This document shows positions 1-10,900 of a stretch of 64,000 nucleotides of DNA, piece by piece. The translations under genes and the position numbers were made by a program. The stretch comes from Phalacrocorax aristotelis (lineage: Eukaryota; Chordata; Aves; Suliformes; Phalacrocoracidae), in assembly GCF_949628215.1 (NCBI RefSeq), contig NC_134279.1:57440266-57504265 (forward strand). Reading direction: 5' to 3'. The notes beneath the pieces are model-generated. The model had not been told where the DNA came from. It searched no databases and saw nothing but the letters and a program-made list of their open reading frames with translations. Each line of letters opens with the position of its first letter. The first letter of the stretch is position 1.

Positions 1-56
1 CGGCGGCGGGACTGTGCCCGCGGCGGGGGAGGGCGCCCTGCCCGCCCGTTTTGGGG

Positions 57-77
57 GGGTGTGTGTGTGTGTGTGTT
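57..77. repeat. G-run followed by (GT)n microsatellite
   Basis: A run of G passes into about eight GT dinucleotides. It is a simple repeat inside the putative 3' UTR, and its length is likely to vary between individuals. Confidence 0.85.
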
Positions 78-356
78 AAGCTCCTTCTCACGGTCAGCCC
101 GAGCGACAAAGTGTCTTCTCCATGCCCCCGGCCCCCACCCGGCCCCCCACCTCCCCCGCCGCCCCCAGGCCCCGCGCCCGGGGGCGATTCTTACTCCGCC
201 GTCCGGTGTCACTGTCCCCGGTCGGGTGTCGGGTCTCTCCGGTGCCGCTGCCGCCGCCGCCGCCGCCGGGCTCGGCCCTGGCCCGGCGCTGCCGCCGCCT
301 CCGCACCGCGGCCCCGGCCCCGGCAGGGCCCGCGCCCCACACGGCGGGCGGCTTGT

Positions 357-397
357 ATTTATTATTAATTATTAATTATTATTAATTATTATTATTA
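357..397. repeat. AU-rich TTATTAAT-type tract
   Basis: Irregular iteration of TTATTAAT/TTATTATT units directly after the GC-rich block. In an mRNA read on the + strand this would be a U/A-rich element. It contains UAUUUAUU at its start, resembling AU-rich stability elements. Function is inferred only. Confidence 0.7.
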
Positions 398-902
398 CAC
401 GGTTCACGCAGTTTCTAGGCATCTCCGTTAGGGTTTTCTAATTTTATTTTAAAAGGCACAAACTATAGCTCTTAGTTGAATGTTGACAGGTATGCTTTCT
501 CTTTTTCCGTGTCTTTCTACAACTGTGTTCTGTGACTCAACTGTATAGTGTTAATATCAGTACAGACTTGTCTAGTTGACCGTATAAATAATGTTTTCCC
601 TTCTCGTAGTCTCTATGGCGTGTCTTTATGGAGAAATAAGGTTCTCACGGGTTCCGTTCCCTTTGCGTTTAGAGAGACCAGGTTCAGGCAATGATATATA
701 TTTTTGTTATCGGTTGCATGTCGTCTCATTTTTTTTTCTTTTCCCTACCTGTTGGAATATGTTTGTGAGCATAATCTTCATAAATTATGTTCAGGGTTTT
801 CAGATTTATTTATATGTGGTTAAAATGAATGCTTCTATTTAAAAGGGGAAATATTTCTACATGTGCATATAGTTTTCCAAGAGTGTACCATTAATTGTTG
901 AT

Positions 903-908
903 AATAAA
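903..908 (+). terminator. Poly(A) signal AATAAA
   Basis: Canonical hexamer at the end of the AT-rich tail, with a CA-containing stretch just downstream as a possible cleavage site. It is the first AATAAA on the + strand in the window and fits as the end of the convergent upstream gene. Confidence 0.5.
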
Positions 909-910
909 AC

Positions 911-1394
911 CCAAAAGCAAATATAGCACCGTAGCTTTATGACTTGTCGTTAGGGCTTTATTTGGGGGGAGGGCTCGGGGTTTTTTTCTTTCTGGCAAAG
1001 ATTGAAGGTGCACGTCGCAGAAACTCGACTGAGTCATCAAAAGGATATGGGCTCGGCAGCATTATTTTTAATCTGCTTTACCATCAGGAAGACCGTAACT
1101 GCGGGTCCCATCATTACCGCCTAATTCCGTGCCGTTATTAATGATTTGCAAACAGGCTTGTGGGGGGAAGGGGGAGATGCGGCAGAGACCTTTTGTCTCT
1201 TCCTCGAAAATTGGAGATGGCCAATATTAAGCGACATCCGTTCAAATAAAAAAAAAAGGGGGGGGGGGGCGGTTCACCCCAGAAACTACAGGTCTGGTTT
1301 GCCAGCGGATAAAGCATCTTGCCCACCGGCCGAGAGGTTTTGCCCTTATACCAACATGCGGGAGTTAAATTTGGCTTTCCCCGTCCGCAGCTTT
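911..1394. promoter_or_regulatory. Candidate conserved non-coding element downstream of PHOX2B
   Basis: No credible coding frame. The sub-block at about 990-1,160 is of balanced composition, unlike the surrounding homopolymer-rich DNA, and is dense in transcription-factor-like words: a perfect AP-1 word TGAGTCA at 1,030-1,036, an ATTA-N5-TAAT inverted homeobox pair at 1,113-1,125, and a TTATTAAT core at about 1,135-1,142. An A/G homopolymer run lies at about 1,246-1,270. Enhancer function is inference, based on motif density and location beside a developmental regulator. Confidence 0.35.
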
Positions 1395-1900
1395 TCACAG
1401 GCGGTTCTTCTGCTTAAACCCTCTGCTTATACCGAGGGCGAGGCCAGGGGGAGCGTCCGCGGGGACTAGCGCGGCCGCGGACTCGGTTCCCACCGGGGGC
1501 AGGGCTCGTCCGGCGGCCTCACACCTGGAGGGCCGCTTAGCTTTTGCCGCCCGGCGGCAGGAGGCAGCCGGCGGCCGCGACAGCGCCCAGCCCCGCCGCC
1601 TCGGCCGCCGGAGGCCCGGCGGCGCGGCCCCGACGGCTCCCCCGCTGCTCGCCGGGCCCGGCCCCGGCCCCGGGGGGAGCGGGCAGCGGGGCCGGCCTGC
1701 CAGGCCCCCGCAGGGCACGGGGCAGCAGCAGAAACCCGGCCTAGCCAGGACGATCCGGCATCCAGCTCCACCAAAACCCCTCGGACAGGGGCGGCCCTCC
1801 TCCCCGGGAAGAGCCGGGGGGCCCAGGGGCTGTGGCAGCGCACCCCGGTGCCGCCTCCCGGGGCTGCCCCTGCAGCCGGGGCACTGGCGGGTTAGCTGCA
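1395..1900. promoter_or_regulatory. CpG island
   Basis: About 500 bases of very GC-rich, CpG-dense sequence with repeated GGCCGGG/CCGCCG words, flanked by AT-rich DNA on both sides. Overlapping frames stay open on both strands, as expected from low stop-codon density in GC-rich DNA, and read as Pro/Ala/Arg/Gly-rich low-complexity peptides without a domain. It could be a developmental-gene-associated island or the promoter of a non-coding transcript; the sequence does not decide which. Confidence 0.65.
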
Positions 1901-4900
1901 GGGACGCCGCGGTGATGAACTCTGTCTGACTCTGGCAGAGTCAGTGGAAAAATAAAAAAAGACTGCTTGGGGTTTTGGCTGAGAAGCAATCATGGCAAGA
2001 GCACTCCTTTGCGTGGTTGGGGTGCTGGGAAGAGGGTGCCACCTTCCAGAGCACAGTCAAAAGAGCCAGGAAAAATGGGAGAAGTGCTGTTTCGCTAATA
2101 AAGATACATCAATAGTTAGTTTTAAAATGTTGCAATAAAATATGCAGTCCATTTCCTGGAGGAAAAACCTGTACTTACTTCTTGCATCTGTATTTTGTTA
2201 TAATGCAGGTACTTTTGCCATTTTACTTCTCTTCCAAAAGTCATTTAATGATCTAAGAATATCTTTGCTCAAAGTAAATTAATTGTCTCCAGGAATTACC
2301 CAGCTGCAACTGCAGTGCAGCTCTGCTAATAGTGATCCACATGGAAAGAGCTTCCTGCTGGAGAAGCTGCAGTGCTCGGTCCGTCTGCTCTACCATGGCT
2401 GAACCAAGCCCTGAGCTCTTAGAGAAGGCGAGACCTGTATTACCAGTAAACCAACCAGCCAGCCAAGGGCGATCTAAAGATATTTCTCCTGGTCAGGCCT
2501 TGCTGCGTGAAGATGACCAGCTTCCATCTTATGGCATGCAGTCGTGATTTGAAAACATTAAGAGATGACAACATACTACTTCTTTGGGCATTTTTCTTTT
2601 TTGCCAGGTTCACTACTTTCTCTGCTAAAACTTAGGGTTTCTTTCTAGTATGAAGGCTTCAGCTTCCAAGCAGCCGATCTAGCTACATGTCTGCTAGACC
2701 TTGTCTCTCTTTTAATTTTAGTACACTGTAAACTTATTTTCATCTTGATCTATCTTCTTCCTGATAAACTAAACAGGCTGCGTCCTTTACATCTCCCACA
2801 CTCCCTGAGGCTCAAACTAAAAATGTTTTCCAGAGCTGGAACCACTCTCTCCTGTTTCTGAAGATGCTTTGCAAAAGGGATACCAGAACAGTACCAAACA
2901 CTGCAGTGCCTCTCTCACTAATGGTTCATACAGAGCTAAGATCACCTCTCTATTTCTGATCACAGTTTTCCACTTATGTACTAAACTTCTCATTAGTCCT
3001 TTTTGGAAACTTCTGTTCTATCACTTATTCCTTCTGACCCATAAATCCCTCCCCAAGCCATGTTCTAGTCACCCCTGCAGCGCAGGGAACTGTGAGAGGC
3101 CTGAGGCGTATGGCACCCACTGTTTGTAAGGACCAGCGTGCCTGTGGCAGACCAGTTGGAATGGTTAATTCATCAACCTTCATGATCGCTCAGTCAGGTA
3201 GAATGGATGGTTTGAAAATACATGAAGTTTATTCCTCCTGCCTCTCTGCAAAGGCAGGAGTCTGAAAAGGAGTATTAATTAAGTACTCTACAGGATTGCT
3301 GCTGACCTCTACAAGCATGGAAGGTAGGAGGGCCATGGGGTACCCGGGGGAGCCCAGGCAGGAAGAAGGTGCCAAAAGGCTGGTTACCCGTGGTACCACT
3401 GGAAGCTGAACGGGCAAGCTCATCTGTAACATCAAGGGGTGTTCTGGGGTTCATAAGGCAAGGAGATCTGGGCAGAAGGACCTAACAAGTCAAAAGATGG
3501 TTCGGTAAAGAAATGAGGGTAAGGTTTGTTATTTTGTTGGTTTTATGCCCTCATGTTGTTAAAATAAAGAAAAATTTGGGGTTTTTTATCCAACTCAAAT
3601 TCAGTATGAACACATGTTGTATCCTGAAGAGTTCACAGGTAAATTCACATTGTGTGTTTGAAGTAACTCGAGCATTTTGTTTTCTGCTCTTCTAAATACC
3701 AAGACTTGGAGTTCAGGTCTAATGTTGAATTTGGCTCTGGGGTAGCTCTGGCACACAGTGTCACTTTCTTCTCTCCAATACATGAACAGAAATAGTAATT
3801 CCTGGTTGCAGCATGAATTTCTCAGATGGATGCATGCATGACAATCCAAACATAAACTTTGCTACTAAAGAATATGTTACCAGCATACAGGAAAACTACA
3901 ATTAATAAAAATGACCCCTTTGACTGAGAAGCGAGCGTGTCTGGATAGTTTAATCTTTACATATCTGCATACAGATTACTTAATAAAGTTATCAAGTTAA
4001 TATTAAGTTAATAAACTTAATAAAGTTATCAAACTATTACCAATCAGTGGGAAAAGGAGGTGTCATGAAAAGCGCCTGTGGTCCATTAGAATATTTTTTT
4101 AAATCCTCTTTTCCTCCCACTTTTTTTTTTTTTTTGGCACTGTTGAAAGTGCTAGTAGATGTACCTAGCAGGAGTTCCTTGAACCAGCCTGACTCCAGTC
4201 GAGGCCAGAAGCTCACTGCTGTGGTCTGAAGCATGAGCTCTTTCTGAAGGCAAAATCTGGCGTTTCTTTACATAGGAAGGATCCTCACTGTCCAGGGGAG
4301 GATCGGGACATGAAGCTCACCATTAATTCTTAGACACCTACTAAACTAGAACCCGTCTGTAACTCTTGCTGCACACTTAGCCCGAATCATTGAGTCAAAC
4401 ACCAGTCTGTAGACTACCGGCATCATCTGTAAAGCAGAGCAGTGCTATGAAGGCCATATTACAATGGGAGATGAAGCCTTCTGCTCCTGTCACCAGTTTC
4501 ATTTGGTCCTTTACAAGTTGTCACCTGACAACTGTTACAAAATAAACTGGTAGCTGCATCCAGGGTGCTACTAAAATATGGCTCCATCTTAGGAAAACAA
4601 TTTTACGCCTTGTACCTCACATAAGAGGTCTTCTCAATTTGTGGGGAATTTATCCAGAAAGAGCTCAAGAAACTTTAGCTGTGAAAATGAAGCTCATGCT
4701 GCTGTATTCTAGGTTGGAAATTTCCTTTGGAGAGAGGAAATCACCTTTTGGGCTGATCCTTGTTGTGGCTGTCATATCAACAGGAAATTAAAATATTTGC
4801 ACTTGAAAAGGAGCATTATTTCATACTGCTCTTGCAGGCTGAGGCCGTACTTCTTTCCATTCCTTTCTGAAAGAGAGGTAATAAGGAGATGCTGATAGCA

Positions 4901-7900
4901 TTAACTTCAGCATTGCTTCACAGAAAGATGTTTATAGAAAAAGAATCAATATATTAATTTCCCCTAAGGAGAAAATCTATCTAGGGAACAAAACACAAGT
5001 TTTATGAGTTGCTGTGGTTATTTGGTTAAGGAAAAGAAGTGACTGAAGATTGTGAAACCAGTGGCTAAGAGGCTTGGTTATCTGGCATGGACGAGGTATT
5101 TGGGAAAGCTTGGGTTGCTCGTTTCAGAGGCATGGGTCACCCAGAGCTCCCAGCTGGAGCTGTGGATACTCATTGCTCTGAAAAGTCAATCTACTTCTTG
5201 ATACTCCTAAGGGAGTGCCTGTAGCAGTCCCTGCCACAATATATAGCCACAAACCCCTGTGCTCTCAGGGCTATTAAAAACCCACTTGTGCTTTGAAGAG
5301 CAAGGGGAGGTGGTTCATGCCACCCCAAGCCAGGGCAGGACCCAGTAGCTTCATGCACCTGCTGATGCTTTCCCAGTCTGCTCCCTCCTCCTGATGACAA
5401 GGGAGCTGAGCCGCAGAGAGCCAGCAGCAGCATCTAGCAGTGCCCTTTTCTAAGCAGAACCCGGAATAACCTCTGCCCAGTGCTATCTCTGCCTGCCCCT
5501 GCATGGGTAAGTGTGAACATGTTGGACTGGGGTCAGTGCTGGCCTTCCTTCATTCCAGCTGGGATGCTCTGTGCAGCTTTCTGCTGCTGTGGCGTCCTTG
5601 GGCTCTTCTCTTCCAGCGAACCAAGGCAAGTAGAAGGCAATTCAGCATCAGTGAATCCTTGGTTGCTTTGCCTCAGCTTTGCAGACAGTACATGGGAGCA
5701 GGGGGACAGGCAGCAGAGGTGCTACAAAGTGGACGCTTTAATTCTCATTGAGGTTTATCATCATGGTGTTAGTGGAGTTCAACGCTATGTACGGTTACAC
5801 AGATATATTCCACAGACTGTCACAAGCTGCAGGTTATTTTTATTTCTTTTTTTTTTTTTAACCTGAAGAGTCTGACATGGTAGTTCAAAATAATCTCCTC
5901 AAAGCGCTACTGTCAGGAGGACTCCAAAGCTCCTGGCCCTGGATTGATTTCACAGTATCAAACTGTTCCAAGAAACAACTACCAAAATGCTCTTGCTGTG
6001 TTACCTTTAAAAGGGTTACCAGAAGCGATGAACAGTTCAAGAATCTCCATAGGTAAAATGCCACCACATCTAGGATACAAACATTTGCGCAAGCCCCTCT
6101 CACTTTACTTCCAAAGTCACACGCTTTCTTTACAAACTCAGTGTCTCTTCATTATTAATAACAAAGTCTTCTTGCATCTGGAAGAAAGAGGTAGTTAAAA
6201 CCGTTATCTACTGCTACTGTGTGCACTTGTAATGCATTATGTGACAGCCTGTTTTAAAATGGTGATGCTTTAAAGGCACAGATCTAATTATCACTAGGAA
6301 CATCTCTATGGAGACAAAAAGTTAGATAAACATGGTGCGGGTGGTTTTGTCCTGCCGCAGAAAAAGAGGATGTGCTAGATGGACATCTAAGCCCTTCACT
6401 TGCATCTTATCCAATTGCCGCTGGAAATATAGCACTCCTAAAATATTTCTGGGCTGATTCACTGACTGTCAAATCCAGTGGTGTTCACAGAAAGGTGGCA
6501 AGAATGATCAGGGGCACATTTCATTCTAGAGAGGTGGAAAAGTTATTTATATTAACAAGGAGGTGTGCTGTACTGTATAATATATATACAAATATTAAAA
6601 TACTGATGATACTGGAGAAGTTAAATCAGGCACTTTTGATTTTTTACCCAATCTCACCTTTCAGTGACCACATCACTCTTGCTCTCTCCTAATGTTGGTT
6701 AGGAGGAAAAAAAGTAGGTTAACGTATGACAGTGTGACCACTTGATTCCTACCTTAGCAAGCTTAGAACTGGTAAAGGGAGATACTTCCAATCATTAGGG
6801 CATCAAACTGAGACTCGTTGCCCCAAGATTTTGTTGAGGTAAAGATTTTAACTAAATTCTGAATAAAAAGAAGAGGTCTTAAGTAAGAATATCCAGCCAG
6901 TAGAGCCTGGGTTAATAAATGATTCGGAAAGATTTCTGAAATAACCCACCTGTTTCAGGGTGTAAGCCCATCTCTTCTTATTGAAGATGAGACCTTTAAC
7001 AGATATTTTCCCTGAAAAAATATTTATTATGTGTTTTTCTAAATCACCTGCTGATGGTCAAATCCAGCATTGGGCTTACAAACTGTAGATCACAAGTTTT
7101 AGGCTGTACTTCACTCACTCTGTTTCTATATTCTAACAGTAAATGAAAGCATGGCCTCCCAGATTTACTTCATCTACATTTCTTCATTGCATGTTTTGGT
7201 GGAAAACAGTCCCTGTTCAATTCACAGCTTCAGTCCTGGCCGAAGCACGTCCCACAGCTGAAGTCAAATACGCCTGCACAAGTGGTTAATTTTTCCTGTT
7301 ATTACTGATTACTTTCATTGATCAATACTTTCACTGGTGCATACCACTAATACATTTAAATGTCGATGTGGGAATTAATTATACTTAATTATTTCCTTTC
7401 AAAGATCATGAAATAGAACTACTTTTTTTTTATATTTTGGGCTATATACAAACTTAAGGCCAGACTTGTCTTCAGAATTGTCCAGAATCATTTGGACAAA
7501 ACCTGAAGTATTTTATTTTTAAAGTATCTTACTTTCTAAGAACTTTTACAAAATATTTAAAAGTAATAGAAGTGAACATATTTAATCACTTTGGCATATT
7601 AAAAAACTCCTGTAATTCCTAAACCCAGTCACATGTGAGTTCTGAACAAAAAGGGGTTTCTGTAAACAATGAAAAATATTAATGATACAAGAGAAGATTC
7701 AATTACATAACTGTGCATTGTAATTCTCAATGATTTATAAAAGGCAAAATTCAGATATGCTATATAATAAATTATCATTAAGACGAGACTACAGTTTGGT
7801 CTAATAGAATCCCATTATTTAGAAATGGAAAAAGAAACCCTATTAGATTATAGAGCTAATTCCTTGCCAGTGCTGAGGTCACTGCTGTTTTGCTCTCAGG

Positions 7901-10900
7901 CTTGTCTACATGAAAACTGTCGGTACAGTTGAAGAGTCTTCCTGAGCAGAGAGAGTAACAGAAAGGCAAGAGGAGCTCTGTGTTGACCTTGCCACTCCCA
8001 TAAAGGAACAACAATAGCTGTAGTGGGCAAATCACCTTAATATAACATTTTAAAGAAGAAGAAAAATGTGTTGAGGTCGGGGGGTAAATAGCCCCAAATG
8101 GCAATGCACCCCAGTAGGTCAGAGACCAACCGAACCAAAGCCGCAGCAGTGCTCTGAAATGAAACTAGTCCCAGCACAGTGTGAAGAGCCTCGTGACACA
8201 CACAAAAGTATTTTTTTCTGGACCTACAGCTATCGAGAAGTTTCAGCTAATGCTGGTTTCAAAGGGATCTAATCAGCACATCACATTTTAAACCATCACA
8301 GTAAACAAAACCATAGCTTGGGAGACGCTTAGTTTATATTGAAGCTGCAATACAGTGTGAGGGGAGAAAGGCTTTCTTGCAAGTATTTAGTTGGGGTAGC
8401 AGGGGAGAAAGATGGCCAGAGAGATTAATTCCCAAAAAGTCCCCAGCGAAATTACATGTGTTCTGGGCAGAGCTGGTGAGAAACCCTTAAACACTGTCCT
8501 TTCTCAGTCCTGAGGCCATCAAGAAGGGAAGGAGAACATGTGCTGCTACGTGTGTCGAGAGGGCTGCAATCCCACTGAAACTGGAGTGCACTGAAACCTC
8601 TCCAGTCTTCGAGTGTGGTTTCAAAAACCACATCTGTGTATTTCTTTTGCATTTCCCAGAGCAGTTTGGATTGTGTGGTCTCCTTTCCCTCCCAACGATA
8701 AATTAGCCACAAGGGATGTGTTTTCTGAAGAGGACAGCAGAGAGTCACATAGACCTCAAGCTCCCTCACCATAGCAGTTTCAGGCAGAAAAGAGCATGGA
8801 ATTCAGCTGGGAGGATCCTGTTATCTGAGGGGGAGTCATCTTTTCCCACCTCATCCTGATATGCCTCCCAGATTTTTCTGCACAGAGATAAAAGCTGAGA
8901 CATGTGTCCTTTGAAGTGTATTGATGTTTTTCTTGGGGACAGGTGCGCTAGAAATGCAATTTATCCCCTTCCATAATAACTGCTTTCTATTTCATAGCAA
9001 CCATGGGTCCTACCCATCCACAAATGGCCGCAAGGCTCCAGGGGATCGCCAACACAGAGCGGAAAGTGCACCAAAGCTGCTATTATTTGTCACTTGTTTA
9101 CTTGTTGAGGTTATGTATTGTCCCCAAACAATTTTTCCTCCCAAAAGCCATTCAGTTCCCTTTGCTGTGAGCATCCGGACCCTCCCTTCCCACCCTCCCA
9201 CCAAACTGCTGCAGAGTTTAAAGGGCTGTGATGACAGGTCTCAAAATGCCCAGTTGTCCCCGTCAATGCTGACAAACCAGCACTTCTGACAGAGCCATTG
9301 CCTCGTGCTTCAAGGAGCTGTGAAAGCCAATTTTGCTTTCAGTGGAGGTGTTTCTATTTGACCATTTAGCATCATTAAACTGGGATTTGTAAGTTTAACA
9401 GACTCTGTATTAACCATGCTGCTGGCTGTTGAACAAATGTACTAAAATTCTTGCTTACTTTCAGTGGCTGCCTGCAAGAGAGTTGAAAAATAACTTTTCT
9501 ATGTTACGATGTCAGGAGGCACAATCACTTAATCACCTGTGTCATTGAGTTAGACAAACAACAGCTATAAAAATGTATCAGATACTGCTAATCAGTGTAG
9601 CTCCATGAGCTTACAGTATTTCAAAACCCACACCAAGTTCATGTTCTAAAAAAGTAGCTTCAAAAGGTTCCTTATTTGGTTGCCACAGTATAAGTTTTTT
9701 TTTTTGTAAGAGGAGTCCTGGGCTGGATAGTTGTCTCAGCAGCATACAACTCAAACAAATGAGATGTCACTGATGGAAAACTGATGGAAAAGAAGATTTG
9801 AACAATTATACAAAACAGATAAGCCATTAGCTTCTCCTGGGATCTAATGATATGCTCTGCAGGATCATTCAGGCTACAGCCATAATTAAAGCTGGTCCTG
9901 AGTCATTCTGTTGTAACACAAAACATTAACAAAGGGGAAAAGAAAAATCTTTGGCAGCCTCTTTGCAAGGGAAGACTAGGATGAGACTGGTGCCTGACAG
10001 GTTAGGACTGAAATATATTTGGAATATAGGGCTATGAGAAAGAATTGGCATTTTACTATTCTTTTATTTAATAGGCTACCTTTTGGAAGCATAATCACAT
10101 CTGGATAAAGACCTGAACATGCTTATCCACACTGTGTCACCTGTGGGAAGGACATTATTTGGTTATGCTGAATGTGTTATATTATTCTATTAATTCCACG
10201 TTTAAATTACTCAGCTACTTGAACCATGCTGTTTCAGCCTGTTGCTTTTATTAGTTGATAAACACCATCTCTTATTTTTGATCTCTTCTTGATGAGGACA
10301 CTGGCAGCTGTATTTGCACATTGCTTTATTTTTCCAGTGGAAACCCACAGTTTTGTGGTAAATTAGGTAGAAACCCCAATCCACACGGCCAGTTTGTTCA
10401 ATCCATCTGAAAAGCTCCTTGTGAGGCAAGAGAGTCAGCTAGGCCTGCGCTGCCAAAAGGAAACCATTAAGACTGTTTATTGCTATCCTGAGCCACTTCA
10501 AAATTACACACATGATTGCTTTTAAATGTTCCCATTTGGAAAGAATAAGCATACATGCAAAGTGGTTCCTAGCTGCAGCCTATTTGCTCTTCAAGCAACG
10601 CCGTCCACAGTCCTGGAAGAAGGTGGCCTCTTTTTTGCCTACCCCAGTACTTTCAAGAAACAACCTGGCTTCTAATGGTAGACAACTATACACTTGATAG
10701 AGCTGGTTCCTGGTTTTACCCAAGCTGGCCCAAATTTTGCTTTCAAATTTTCTACGTTCAGCCCAAAATTACACTCTAAATTGCCTTCCCAATGGCTTTA
10801 CCTCTATGAGGCATCTTCTTCACCTGCAGCACTATGTAAATGTTACTGCTGCAGGCAAAGTTAAGAAAAACATTACTTCTATGTAATTTTTTTCTGTGTT

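Larger units (their letters stand above)
1..910 (+). other. PHOX2B: Probable PHOX2B 3' untranslated region (end of gene)
   Basis: GC-rich, CpG-rich DNA (about 1-350) passes abruptly into an AU-rich stretch of repeated TTATTAAT units (about 357-397) and then about 500 bases of AT-rich sequence ending at an AATAAA signal at 903-908. No long reading frame with homeodomain or PHOX2B C-terminal residues is present, so this is not coding. The assignment rests on synteny: LIMCH1 lies on the opposite strand with its 3' end facing this sequence, and in other vertebrates the neighbour converging on the LIMCH1 3' end is PHOX2B, the homeodomain factor of autonomic neurons. The AU-rich tract would suit a regulated short-lived mRNA. 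The PHOX2B name is inference; the UTR-like character and poly(A) signal are seen directly. A second AATAAA at 1,245-1,250 could be a distal end. Confidence 0.55.

Noticed and set aside
61..375. Open frame with eight consecutive alanines, reminiscent of the PHOX2B polyalanine tract
   Set aside because: The surrounding residues do not match PHOX2B, the frame runs into the AU-rich repeat, and the expected C-terminal residues are absent. The alanine run is a product of GCC repeats in GC-rich UTR-like DNA.
1395..1843. Long overlapping minus-strand frames rich in Pro, Arg and Ala
   Set aside because: They sit in a CpG island where stops are rare by composition; low complexity, no domain and no splice partners.
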